The notes under the pieces: generated by a model | The model's database searches: none | What the model was told of the DNA's origin: nothing | What the model saw: the letters and a program-made list of their open reading frames with translations, nothing else | Shown: positions 1 through 8,129 of the stretch, in pieces | Layout: each line of letters begins with the position of its first letter | Numbering within the stretch: position 1 is the stretch's first letter | Position numbers and translations under genes: made by a program | NCBI GenBank assembly: GCA_002316235.1 | Contig: DCDD01000049.1 | Location: 1-44,164, forward strand | DNA: 44,164 nt | Direction: 5' to 3' | DNA from: Bacteroidales bacterium UBA1064 | GTDB lineage: Bacteria; Bacteroidota; Bacteroidia; Bacteroidales; Tenuifilaceae

Positions 1-7
1 GCGGCTG

Positions 8-39
8 CAAATATACCACCTCTTTTCTAATCATGCAAA
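8..39 (-). promoter_or_regulatory. Bacteroidota-type promoter reading off the left edge
   Basis: On the minus strand TTTG (36-39) is followed after 20 bases by TATATTTG (8-15), which fits the Bacteroidota -33/-7 consensus. Transcription would start about at position 1, so the gene served lies outside the window. Confidence 0.6.
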
Positions 40-456
40 CTTTTTAATTTTTTTATCAAAAAAATAATGATTTTTTTCAAAGCATTGATTTGCAATTAGA
101 TATAAGTAAGGATATAATAAATATCCTTTTAGCAACCCGATGCCTATTCTCTGGATGGTTAAAATAACATATTTCTAATCACTTGTTTTAATTATAGTTA
201 CACTGGAAAGAATAATAATGAATATATTTATATTCAGGTTATATTCAGGCAAAATTTACTTTGGCCATTCAGGGCGTAGGCTATAAGAATAAAAGGGGAA
301 CTAATATTGATATGGAGTCAATTTAAAGGTGGGTAAGATAAATAAGTTGTAGTATGCGTAAACAGGTATATCCACTGTAAACGGATATATTGATAAGCTG
401 AAAACCGCTAAACCATAGGGATAATAAACTTAAACAGTTAGGCCTGCTTAACGGGT
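40..456. other. AT-rich intergenic stretch with no recognised gene
   Basis: This stretch lies between the left-edge promoter and the terminator behind the dipeptidase gene. It is AT-rich, carries stops in all frames and shows no tRNA-like fold or convincing open frame. I see nothing further in it. Confidence 0.5.
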
Positions 457-489
457 AAAAAAAGCTGCCTGCATAAAAGCTGGCAGCTT
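457..489 (-). terminator. Intrinsic terminator after the dipeptidase gene
   Basis: On the minus strand an 8-bp perfect stem (AAGCTGCC with GGCAGCTT, plus-strand arms 62-69 of the 400s and 482-489) encloses a 12-base loop and runs into seven T's (457-463). It lies about 30 bases past the stop codon of the dipeptidase gene. Confidence 0.8.
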
Positions 490-518
490 CCAAAATTTCA
501 AAAAGTATAAGTTAACGC

Positions 519-1979
519 TTACTTTAAAGGAACATTTTTAAGAACTTCAACTAGAAATTCCCAGAACTTTCCAACTGTAGCGATATTCACCTTTTCGTCG
601 GGTGAATGGGGGTGGCGAATTGTTGGTCCAAACGATATCATGTCCAGGTTAGGATAAACCCCACCTAGCAAGCCGCATTCCAGACCAGCATGGATTGCCT
701 TTACCTCAGGAGTGGTTCCGAATTTATTCTTATAAACTTGCTGCATTACAGTAAGGATTGGGGAATTTGGATTAGGTTTCCACCCGGGGTAGCCGCCTTC
801 GAATAAAATAGCTGCATCGGCTAACTCAAAGATTGCAGCCATTTTATCAGCTAATGCCTCCTTTGCCGAGTCAACAGAGCTACGCATTAAGCATTGTCCA
901 ACAATCTGGTTTCCTTCGGTATAAACTCTAGCCAGGTTGTTCGAAGTTTCAACAAGTCCGGGAACAGCATCGCTCATGCGAACCACACCATTAGGGCAGC
1001 TGAAAAATGCGCGAATAGCCCGTGATTGGGAGTTTTCATCAACTAAGAATTTGGGTAAAGAATCGGTTTTACAGGTAAATGAGAGGTTGGGCTCCGTTAG
1101 GGAAAATTCGTTTTTGTAGATTTGTTCGTACTCGCGAACCAACTTTTCAAAATTGGTTGCATTCTTACTTGGAACTGTAACAACAGCGAATGATTCACGA
1201 GGTATAGCGTTTCTAAGGCTTCCACCATCAATAGTGCCAATGCGAACGCCTAGTGTTTTGCAGGCACGGTAAAGGAATCGGAATAGTAGCTTTATGGAAT
1301 TACCCCTACCAAGGTTGATTTCAAGCCCTGAATGGCCACCCTTAAGTCCAAGAACGGCAAGCTTGTAGGCAACCATATCGGAAGGTACAGGCTGAGGAGT
1401 AAAGCTAAACCGGATATTTGCATCAAGACCACCGGCACAACCAACGTAGAGTTCTCCCTCATCTTCTGAATCTAAATTCAAAAGAATATCACCCTTAAGA
1501 AGTCCGGGTTTAATGCCAAAGGCACCGGTCATGCCAGTTTCCTCATCAATAGTGAAAAGAGCCTCAACAGGGCCATGAGCTATGTCTTTTGCTTCAAGCA
1601 CCGCCATTGCTGCAGCAACACCAATGCCATTATCGGCGCCAAGAGTTGTACCGTTTGCGGTAACCCATTCTCCATCAACATAAGCCTCAATTGGGTCTTT
1701 CTCAAAATCGTGCTTTTTATCGCTGTTCTTCTGGGGAACCATATCGAGGTGCCCTTGCAAAATCACAGTCTTCCGATTCTCCATACCCGGAGTGGCAGGC
1801 TTGCGTATGATAACATTTCCAACCTCATCGGTGATTGTTTCGAGTCCGAGGTTTCTCCCGAAATTAATCATAAAATCCACAGCAGCCTTTTCCTTTTTGG
1901 ATGGGCGGGGGATTTGTGTCAAGCTGTAAAAGTGCTTCCATAGCCTTTGAGGCTCGAGTTTAAAAATATCCTTATTCAT
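519..1979 (-). CDS. pepD: Aminoacyl-histidine dipeptidase (Xaa-His dipeptidase, peptidase family M20)
   Basis: This 486-residue cytosolic metallopeptidase hydrolyses Xaa-His dipeptides such as carnosine and other unspecific dipeptides. The family's two-zinc site is visible: GHLDM (His77, Asp79), GADNGIG (Asp116, bridging ligand) and DEETG (Glu146 as general base, Glu147 as ligand). A C-terminal FGPTIRHPHSPDE stretch carries the last expected histidine ligand. The length matches the PepD family. The ATG at 1979 gives the usual N-terminus of the family. It is a single-gene unit with its own terminator, and diverges from the thioredoxin-fold gene across a 367-base gap. Confidence 0.93.
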   Translation of the reverse strand: MNKDIFKLEPQRLWKHFYSLTQIPRPSKKEKAAVDFMINFGRNLGLETITDEVGNVIIRKPATPGMENRKTVILQGHLDMVPQKNSDKKHDFEKDPIEAYVDGEWVTANGTTLGADNGIGVAAAMAVLEAKDIAHGPVEALFTIDEETGMTGAFGIKPGLLKGDILLNLDSEDEGELYVGCAGGLDANIRFSFTPQPVPSDMVAYKLAVLGLKGGHSGLEINLGRGNSIKLLFRFLYRACKTLGVRIGTIDGGSLRNAIPRESFAVVTVPSKNATNFEKLVREYEQIYKNEFSLTEPNLSFTCKTDSLPKFLVDENSQSRAIRAFFSCPNGVVRMSDAVPGLVETSNNLARVYTEGNQIVGQCLMRSSVDSAKEALADKMAAIFELADAAILFEGGYPGWKPNPNSPILTVMQQVYKNKFGTTPEVKAIHAGLECGLLGGVYPNLDMISFGPTIRHPHSPDEKVNIATVGKFWEFLVEVLKNVPLK

Positions 1980-2346
1980 AGCAATATACGTTAGGTAAAC
2001 ATGTTTTTTGAATTTTTAAAGATAGCAAGAATTTTAATATCCCGAAAATACCATTATGCTCCAGGTGCAAATGAATTGGGAAAAAATCGGAAATAAAGCC
2101 AAACGGAAGAATGCATTTTTTTGTTTAGCCTTATGATTTGAGGTAGGCAAAAAAATTTAATCAGGGGAATTTTTAGGTTTCTGGTTACAAGGTACTTTAC
2201 CCCTTAACTTTTGTGCATCGTTAAAAAAACGGGAGGAACACCTATATTTTGGGCTTTTGATGTGCCGATTTTACGAAAAATTAGCCTTAGGGCAAATTCC
2301 ATAGTCATCAATTTACTTACCTTTGTGTGGTAAACATTTGAAATGT
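1980..2346. other. Divergent intergenic region, pepD / thioredoxin-fold gene
   Basis: This gap holds the start regions of two divergent genes. Apart from the -7 box at 2318-2325 for the rightward gene I see no RNA gene or operator. No convincing promoter was found for pepD, only AT-rich sequence. Confidence 0.4.
2318..2325 (+). promoter_or_regulatory. -7 box for the thioredoxin-fold gene
   Basis: TACCTTTG fits the TAnnTTTG consensus, but no TTTG is seen at the -33 position. Transcription would begin near 2332, which rules out the in-frame TTG at 2323 and supports the ATG at 2347 as start. Confidence 0.5.
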
Positions 2347-2886
2347 ATGAGAAGATTTGCATTACTGTTAGCCCAGCTAACATTAACAGCTGGAGTTACC
2401 ATAGCACAGGAGAGTAGCAAGGTTAAGTGGTACACACTTGAAGAAGCCTTAAAGCTGAACACCAGCGAGCCGCGTAAAATATTTATCGATGTTTACACTG
2501 ACTGGTGCGGCTGGTGTAAGAAAATGGACAGCAATACCTTTAACAACCCGCTGATTGCAAGCTACCTAACCAAGGATTTTTATGCCGTTAAGTTCAATGC
2601 TGAGGGAAAGAATGAAATTACCTACAAGGGGCAAGTATATAAAAACCAAGGAGAGGGGCAACGGTCAACCCACGATTTTGCTATCGCCCTACTGCAGGGC
2701 AAGCTTGCCTACCCTTCAATTGCTTTTATGGATGGGAATGGAAACTTAATAACCTTCCTTTCGGGATACCTTACCCCATCGCAAATTGAGCCTATTATGG
2801 TTTACATCATGTCGGATGCCTACAAGACACAACCATGGGAACAGTTTGCCTCAAAGTTTGTAAGCAAGCTAACGAGCGGTGAATAA
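2347..2886 (+). CDS. Secreted thioredoxin-fold protein (DUF255/thioredoxin_7-like)
   Basis: The 179-residue protein starts with a signal peptide (residues 1 to about 20, ending TIAQ). A thioredoxin-like domain follows with the redox motif WCGWC (Cys54, Cys57), preceded by the usual FIDVYTD strand. A cis-proline region is seen at YPSIAFMD. It is expected in the periplasm as a thiol-disulfide reductase or isomerase; the substrate cannot be read from sequence. The ATG at 2347 is preferred over an upstream TTG because of the promoter position and the signal peptide. DsbD, encoded 3 kb away, could supply its electrons, but that is inference. Confidence 0.8.
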   Translation: MRRFALLLAQLTLTAGVTIAQESSKVKWYTLEEALKLNTSEPRKIFIDVYTDWCGWCKKMDSNTFNNPLIASYLTKDFYAVKFNAEGKNEITYKGQVYKNQGEGQRSTHDFAIALLQGKLAYPSIAFMDGNGNLITFLSGYLTPSQIEPIMVYIMSDAYKTQPWEQFASKFVSKLTSGE

Positions 2887-2902
2887 GTTTAGCTTACCTG
2901 GA

Positions 2903-4006
2903 TTAATAAAACTCTGCAGGAATTTTAACCAAAGGTCCTAGCTGGTAAATAGGTATGCGGCGGGAAGCAATTTCCGACTTACCGTCGGAAATTTTTACGG
3001 TTGAGACAACCGGAATACGGTAAAAAATTTGTGCCAGCTTTTGCTTTTCGGCAAGACGACCGATGGTTGCCAAAAGAGGTTCGGAGGAATCGGGAACCGG
3101 TTCGGGTTCAACCTCAACAAGCATGGGACTACCCGACAAGTCATTTTGGGCAAGCAGCCCTTTTGTAGGGGAAAATCGAAAGGCGATAGCCTTTTCATTA
3201 TTTTCTCCTGAGGGGGTAAAAAGATAGGTTTTGGAAATCGTATCAACAGCTGTTTTACCTAAGAACAACGAAAGGTATTCGTTTTCGAGCCTATAAATTT
3301 CATCGAGAATTACATGAACAGCATTGCCCTCCAAGGGCTGATCAACATCAGTAGTAAGGAACTCCAGCCTTCGCTTGCGTAGGTTGAAAATGAGGTCGGC
3401 TGCCTCGCCAGCCTTTTCATCAGCATTCTTCTCAACAATCATGCTTTTTTGAATAGGAACCCTTACAAAGCTACTATCGCGCTGCACTTTGGTGTATAAA
3501 ATATTTTTCTCCTCCCCAATAAAGGGTTCAACCGATAGGTCGGAGAAAGGTATAGCCTGATTTTCTATTCTCCTTAAATCTTTACTCATCATGGACACAA
3601 TAACAGCCCTATTTTCGGGAATTACCAAGCCAGCCTCAGTCATCTGAACCAGAGCATCAGGCACATGACCATCGGTGAATACGGCAAAAAGCATGGATGG
3701 ATCGGACTCACTTATACCTTTAATAGTGATATCGGTAATGGTCCACTGCTCGCTTTTTAGAGTTGGCACATCGGAAATTCCTAAGTATTTCCTGGCATAC
3801 GCAGCATAGGGACCAGGATAGAACACGCTACGACAGGCATCAACCTTAATCAAAATAACAGTTCGGGGTAAGGTGTATATGAAGCTGTAATCCCTTACTG
3901 GTGGAGCAGACCTAACAGGCGAAACGGTTGCCATTTTGTTGCTGCACGAGAGCATAGTCAGGCCTAAGAAAAGACCAACCATCATTGATGAAAAGCGCAT
4001 GATCAT
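2903..4006 (-). CDS. DUF4831-like lipoprotein
   Basis: The 367-residue protein opens with a short lipoprotein signal ending LTMLSC (Cys21 as the lipidated residue), so it should sit in the envelope. After it comes a region resembling the Bacteroidota family DUF4831, with the stretch YTLPRTVILIKVD and the motif PGPYAAYARKYLGI. The family has no known function. A longer reading from 4054 would overlap the upstream gene and bury the signal peptide, so I start at 4006 (an ATG at 4000 is an equal option). The start lies 13 bases behind the stop of the NAD(P)HX repair gene, so the two are probably co-transcribed. Confidence 0.7.
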   Translation of the reverse strand: MIMRFSSMMVGLFLGLTMLSCSNKMATVSPVRSAPPVRDYSFIYTLPRTVILIKVDACRSVFYPGPYAAYARKYLGISDVPTLKSEQWTITDITIKGISESDPSMLFAVFTDGHVPDALVQMTEAGLVIPENRAVIVSMMSKDLRRIENQAIPFSDLSVEPFIGEEKNILYTKVQRDSSFVRVPIQKSMIVEKNADEKAGEAADLIFNLRKRRLEFLTTDVDQPLEGNAVHVILDEIYRLENEYLSLFLGKTAVDTISKTYLFTPSGENNEKAIAFRFSPTKGLLAQNDLSGSPMLVEVEPEPVPDSSEPLLATIGRLAEKQKLAQIFYRIPVVSTVKISDGKSEIASRRIPIYQLGPLVKIPAEFY

Positions 4007-4019
4007 AGTTTGGCTAAAT

Positions 4020-5534
4020 TTACAGATTCGAGATTTCAATTTCAAGTAGTGCATTTGAAATGTAGCTAATCATATCAGTTGCAACAAGGGCATTCTCACC
4101 TAGGTCGCTGGCAGCGATATCGCCGGCCAAACCATGTACAAAGGTAGCAAGTAGCGCCGCATCGGCTATAGAAAAACCTTGGGCTAAAAAACCTACAACG
4201 ATACCCGAGAGAACATCACCACTTCCGCCTGTAGCCATGCCCGGATTTCCGGTAGAATTAAAAAAGACACGCCCATCGGGCAAAACTACCTGGGAGTAAG
4301 CACCTTTTAGAATAATTACCTGCTGATAGCGCTGAGCAACCTCCCTGGCACGCTCCAAACGTTTCCAGCCACAAGTGGAAACGCCAAACAGCCTGTCGAA
4401 CTCACCAGGATGCGGTGTAATGATGGTGCCAGCAGGGATTGCCCCGAGTAGCTTCGGGTTAGCTGCAACCAGGTTCAGGGCATCGGCATCAAGAATAAGT
4501 GGAACGTTGATCTCTGCTAGGATTTTACCGAGAGCATCGGCAGTTTCGGGGTGTTGCCCTAGTCCTGGGCCAATACAAACCGCATTATACCTTTGAAAAT
4601 CATCAACTGCTGATAAGTGGTGCTCATTGCTATCGCATACCACCATAATGTTTGGGGCAAGTGTCTGTGCAATTTCGTATCCACAGGCGGGGACATGAAG
4701 CGTAACCAGTCCGGCACCTGCCCTGGCAGCCGACATAGCAGCCATAACGGCAGCACCTATCATTCCATGACTTCCGGCAACCACAAGGCAATGCCCAAAT
4801 ATACCCTTATGTGCAAAACGTTCCCGGGGTTTGACCATTCCCCTGATGGTCTCCATATTTGTATAGTGCCAGGAGGTTGATGCGCCAGCTATGGCTTCGG
4901 GATGCAATCCGATGGGAAGAACATGCCATCTGCCCACGAAAGAAGAGTTCTCGGCAAAAAAAAAGGAAAGTTTTGGAAACTGAAGGGTAAGGCAATCAGC
5001 TGCCCTTACAACGGGATTAGAATTGGGGAACGGATTCTCCTCACCAAACAGACCAGATGGAATGTCAACGGCAACAACTCTTGATCCGGAGGTGTTGATA
5101 TGACTAACAAGTTGGGCTGCCAATCCTTCAATCGGTTTGCTTAAACCAGAACCAAAAATTGCGTCAACAACAACTTGATTCTCACCAATATGAGGGAAAT
5201 CGGAGTTGGAAAAAATTTCAACCGGTAAAAAATTGATCGCTTTCAGCCTCTCCAGATTGAGCTGAAAATCGGAAGAGTGTGCAGAAGCTGTTAGGTAATA
5301 AACTTCGACGCTGTAGCCCGAAGTGTAAAGTAACCTGGCTAGGGCTAACCCGTCGCCGCCATTGTTGCCTGGGCCACAAAACACGACAATTGGTTGCAGG
5401 GTTGACAGATTCTGTGCAAACCAGCTGTAAAGTGCATTTGCAGCACGCTCCATCAATTCATATGAGGATATTGGCTCATGCTTAATGGTGTAGGCATCGA
5501 GTTCGCGAATCTGTTTTGTTGTAAACAACTTCAT
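4020..5534 (-). CDS. nnrDE: Bifunctional NAD(P)HX epimerase / ADP-dependent NAD(P)HX dehydratase
   Basis: The 504-residue cytosolic enzyme repairs hydrated NADH and NADPH. The N-terminal YjeF_N half (about 1-215) epimerises R- to S-NAD(P)HX and shows CGPGNNGGDGL (53-63), DAIFGSGL and AVDIPSGL. The C-terminal ribokinase-like half (about 230-504) dehydrates S-NAD(P)HX with ADP and shows GSHGMIGAA, IGPGLG (321-326), DADALN (349-354) and the GGSGDVLSG catalytic loop (436-444). The full fusion length matches bacterial YjeF. The ATG at 5534 is chosen because a -7 box at 5581-5588 lies between it and the upstream ATG at 5615. Confidence 0.93.
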   Translation of the reverse strand: MKLFTTKQIRELDAYTIKHEPISSYELMERAANALYSWFAQNLSTLQPIVVFCGPGNNGGDGLALARLLYTSGYSVEVYYLTASAHSSDFQLNLERLKAINFLPVEIFSNSDFPHIGENQVVVDAIFGSGLSKPIEGLAAQLVSHINTSGSRVVAVDIPSGLFGEENPFPNSNPVVRAADCLTLQFPKLSFFFAENSSFVGRWHVLPIGLHPEAIAGASTSWHYTNMETIRGMVKPRERFAHKGIFGHCLVVAGSHGMIGAAVMAAMSAARAGAGLVTLHVPACGYEIAQTLAPNIMVVCDSNEHHLSAVDDFQRYNAVCIGPGLGQHPETADALGKILAEINVPLILDADALNLVAANPKLLGAIPAGTIITPHPGEFDRLFGVSTCGWKRLERAREVAQRYQQVIILKGAYSQVVLPDGRVFFNSTGNPGMATGGSGDVLSGIVVGFLAQGFSIADAALLATFVHGLAGDIAASDLGENALVATDMISYISNALLEIEISNL

Positions 5535-5580
5535 GCTGAAAGCTACCCTGGTTGACTTTTTTTGGCTCAATGGGGTACTA

Positions 5581-5588
5581 CAAAAGTA
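5581..5588 (-). promoter_or_regulatory. -7 box for the NAD(P)HX repair gene
   Basis: The minus strand reads TACTTTTG, matching TAnnTTTG. A TTTG lies 24 bases upstream, longer than the usual 19-21 spacing, so the -33 match is doubtful. The predicted leader is about 40 bases. Confidence 0.45.
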
Positions 5589-5662
5589 GAAAATGTGGCG
5601 ATTTTTTCTTAACAAAAGCTCTTAAATGACAAAAATCAAAAAGTAAGCCGATTCAAAATCTA

Positions 5663-5670
5663 TATATTTG
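5663..5670 (+). promoter_or_regulatory. Candidate -7 box upstream of dsbD
   Basis: TATATTTG matches the -7 consensus, but no -33 TTTG is seen. If used, the dsbD leader would be about 220 bases long and would include the palindrome at 5705-5718. Confidence 0.4.
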
Positions 5671-5704
5671 CCGCAACAAAAACTACGAGGGAAAATTTAA
5701 TTTT

Positions 5705-5718
5705 GCTGGTGCACCAGC
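5705..5718. repeat. 14-base perfect palindrome in the dsbD leader
   Basis: GCTGGTGCACCAGC equals its own reverse complement. It lies between the candidate -7 box and the dsbD start in the nnrDE/dsbD divergent region (5535-5900). It could be an operator or chance; no T-tract follows, so it is not a terminator. The rest of this region shows no gene; a 22-codon frame at 5728 has no support. Confidence 0.35.
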
Positions 5719-5900
5719 GAATAAAATGATTACAACTTTCTATGGCCCGAAGTTGTTAACCCGTAACCCACAAACGAATTATGGATTTTTGTAGAAAAGC
5801 CGGTAAGTGATGAGCAAGATAGAGATAAAATTCACTAACCTCGACAAGGTAGCTTAAGTATTTTTTCTCACAATTCAACATGTAACCAAAAACGTGGCAA

Positions 5901-7925
5901 ATGAAACGAAACATTATCCAGAGGGGAATAACCATGGTGTTGCTCACCGCGGGCAGCATTAGTGCATTTGGACAGGTAGAAGACCCGGTTCAGTGGAGCA
6001 TCTCGTCAAAAAAAATTGATGCCAAAAAATACGAACTTATTATAACAGCCACGATAGAGCAAGGCTGGCATTTGTACTCAACAAAGCTGCCCGAGGGCGG
6101 GCCTCTGCCCACCAGCTTTAACTTTGCCGACAGCAAGGACTACAAGCTGGTTGAAGGGGTAAAAGAGCTAACCAAACCCAAAACGGAGCATGACGACATT
6201 TTCAACCTTGACCTTTCGTTCTTCGAGGGGGAGGCGCAGTTTGGTCAAATAGTTGACCTTGCAGGTGATGAGGCAAGCATTAACCTTACGGTTGAATATC
6301 AGGCTTGCTACGCCGACAAGTGCATATACCTTGAAAAGGATTTAAGCCACAAGCTAGGAAAGAATGGTTCTGTAGTACTTGCCGGTGAAGAGGTTCAACC
6401 CGAAAAGACAACAACTGCAACCCTTGCACCAACAAATGATGAAAGTGCAAAAAAATCAAGCAGCTCCCTATGGGTATTTTTCTTTGTATCGTTTGCTGCA
6501 GGCCTAGCCGGATTGCTAACACCCTGCGTGTTCCCGATGATACCCATGACTGTTTCCTTCTTTATGGGAAAGCAGGGCAACAGAATGAATGCTATACTAA
6601 ACGCCATAGTTTTCGGCGTGTCCATCATTGTGATATACACCTCGTTGGGTTTACTGGTATCGCTGTTCAACCTGGGACCCGACTTCACCACCACGCTCAC
6701 CACTCACTGGATTACCAACCTGGTATTCTTTCTACTTTTCATTGCATTTGCGGCATCCTTCTTCGGGCTATTTGAAATTGTTCTACCCGGAAGCGTAGCC
6801 AACAAAACCGATAGTAAGGCCGATAAGGGTGGATTTGCGGGCTCGTTTTTCATGGCACTCACAACGGTTATAGTCAGCCTGTCATGTGTTGGCCCAATTG
6901 TAGGAGCGCTTCTTGTTGAGGCAGCCTCTGGGCTAGGTGCTAAACCTATTGTTGGAATGTTTGGATTTTCGTTGGCCTTCTCAATTCCCTTTACACTATT
7001 TGCCATTTTCCCATCGTGGCTAAATTCGCTACCCCGCTCGGGTGGATGGATGAACTCCGTGAAGGTGGTGTTGGGTTTCATTGTGCTGGCTTTTTCCTTA
7101 AAGTTTCTACTCACCATCGACCAATCGTACAACCTTAACTTTTTAAGTCGTGACATATACCTGGCAATATGGATAGCCATATTCACCCTGCTTGGACTTT
7201 ACCTACTAGGAAAAATAAAATTCAAGTTCGATTCCGACCTTCAACATGTTGGCGTGTTAAGGTTATTTTTGGCTATTGCCAGCTTTACCTTTGTAGTTTA
7301 CCTTATCCCGGGCATGTTTGGTGCACCTCTAAAAGCAATTTCCGGTCTTATACCTCCACAAAGCAGCCAGAAATTCTCTCTTAACCAGAATAGCCAGGCT
7401 GTGATGCCCACTGTAAACGACAACACCAACTTGTCGCTTTGCGATCAACCAAAGTATGCAGATATTTTTAAGCTTCCCTACAACTTAAAGGGGTATTTCG
7501 ATTACAATCAGGCGCTGGAGTGCGCCAGGAAGTTGGGCAAGCCAATTTTTGTTGATTTTGTTGGCCACACCTGTGCTAACTGTAAGGATATGGAAGCCAG
7601 GGTGTGGAGCGACCCTCGGGTGCTGGAGCGCTTAAACAGCAGCTACATTATTGTTGCCCTCTATGTTGATGATAGAACCGAACTTCCCGAAAGTGAATGG
7701 GTTACCTCAACCCGTGATGGCAAGGTGAAAAAAACCATTGGAAAAAAGAATTCCGATTTTCAGGCAACACGGTTCAACGTTAACGGACAGCCATACTACG
7801 TATTGCTGGGAACCAACGAGCAGATGCTTACCGAACCTATGGGATACAATACTAACGTTGATGAATTTGTTGCATTCCTAGACAAAGGGGTAGAGGAATT
7901 TAAAAAATCTACAACCGTAAAATAG
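5901..7925 (+). CDS. dsbD: Thiol:disulfide interchange protein DsbD
   Basis: The 674-residue inner-membrane protein moves electrons from cytosolic thioredoxin to periplasmic thiols. A signal peptide (1 to about 25) is followed by the periplasmic alpha domain (about 26-160) with Cys136 and Cys141. Next comes the membrane domain (about 188-475) with the two redox cysteines in LLTPCVFPM (Cys209) and SLSCVGP (Cys329). The C-terminal thioredoxin-like gamma domain (about 510-665) carries GHTCANC (Cys558, Cys561). All three cysteine pairs are therefore intact. The alpha pair has four residues between its cysteines; from memory, the E. coli pair has five. The gene stands alone between divergent nnrDE and convergent lnt. 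Confidence 0.93.
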   Translation: MKRNIIQRGITMVLLTAGSISAFGQVEDPVQWSISSKKIDAKKYELIITATIEQGWHLYSTKLPEGGPLPTSFNFADSKDYKLVEGVKELTKPKTEHDDIFNLDLSFFEGEAQFGQIVDLAGDEASINLTVEYQACYADKCIYLEKDLSHKLGKNGSVVLAGEEVQPEKTTTATLAPTNDESAKKSSSSLWVFFFVSFAAGLAGLLTPCVFPMIPMTVSFFMGKQGNRMNAILNAIVFGVSIIVIYTSLGLLVSLFNLGPDFTTTLTTHWITNLVFFLLFIAFAASFFGLFEIVLPGSVANKTDSKADKGGFAGSFFMALTTVIVSLSCVGPIVGALLVEAASGLGAKPIVGMFGFSLAFSIPFTLFAIFPSWLNSLPRSGGWMNSVKVVLGFIVLAFSLKFLLTIDQSYNLNFLSRDIYLAIWIAIFTLLGLYLLGKIKFKFDSDLQHVGVLRLFLAIASFTFVVYLIPGMFGAPLKAISGLIPPQSSQKFSLNQNSQAVMPTVNDNTNLSLCDQPKYADIFKLPYNLKGYFDYNQALECARKLGKPIFVDFVGHTCANCKDMEARVWSDPRVLERLNSSYIIVALYVDDRTELPESEWVTSTRDGKVKKTIGKKNSDFQATRFNVNGQPYYVLLGTNEQMLTEPMGYNTNVDEFVAFLDKGVEEFKKSTTVK

Positions 7926-7953
7926 CACTAGCCTCATTGCCAAAATAGAGATC

Positions 7954-8067
7954 TTAAAACCCGAGATAAATTCTGAATTTCGCATCCGCACCAAACAGGA
8001 AGCCAAGTGGTGTGTATTTAGAAACAAAAAATGCAGGCTGTGCAAGCATTAAGTTATTAAACTGCAT
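7954..8067 (-). pseudogene. Possible remnant of an outer-membrane beta-barrel gene (C-terminal end)
   Basis: In the 204-base gap between dsbD and lnt the minus strand has a short frame (37 residues from an ATG at 8067) ending KFRIYLGF. Alternating aromatic residues and a terminal phenylalanine are typical of the last strands of barrel proteins. The frame is closed upstream by a stop near 8100. It may be the leftover end of a decayed gene or a chance frame; the parent family cannot be named. Confidence 0.35.
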
Positions 8068-8129
8068 AAAGCGAACAATACTAGAAGTGCAGCAATACAA
8101 ATACTATTGCTTGAAATAGAATTAGAGGA

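Noticed and set aside
1575..1943. 122-codon frame opposite pepD
   Set aside because: It is antisense to a well-supported gene and matches nothing; the same holds for the other long antisense frames, for example those at 6704-7186, 11744-12253 and 21620-22105.
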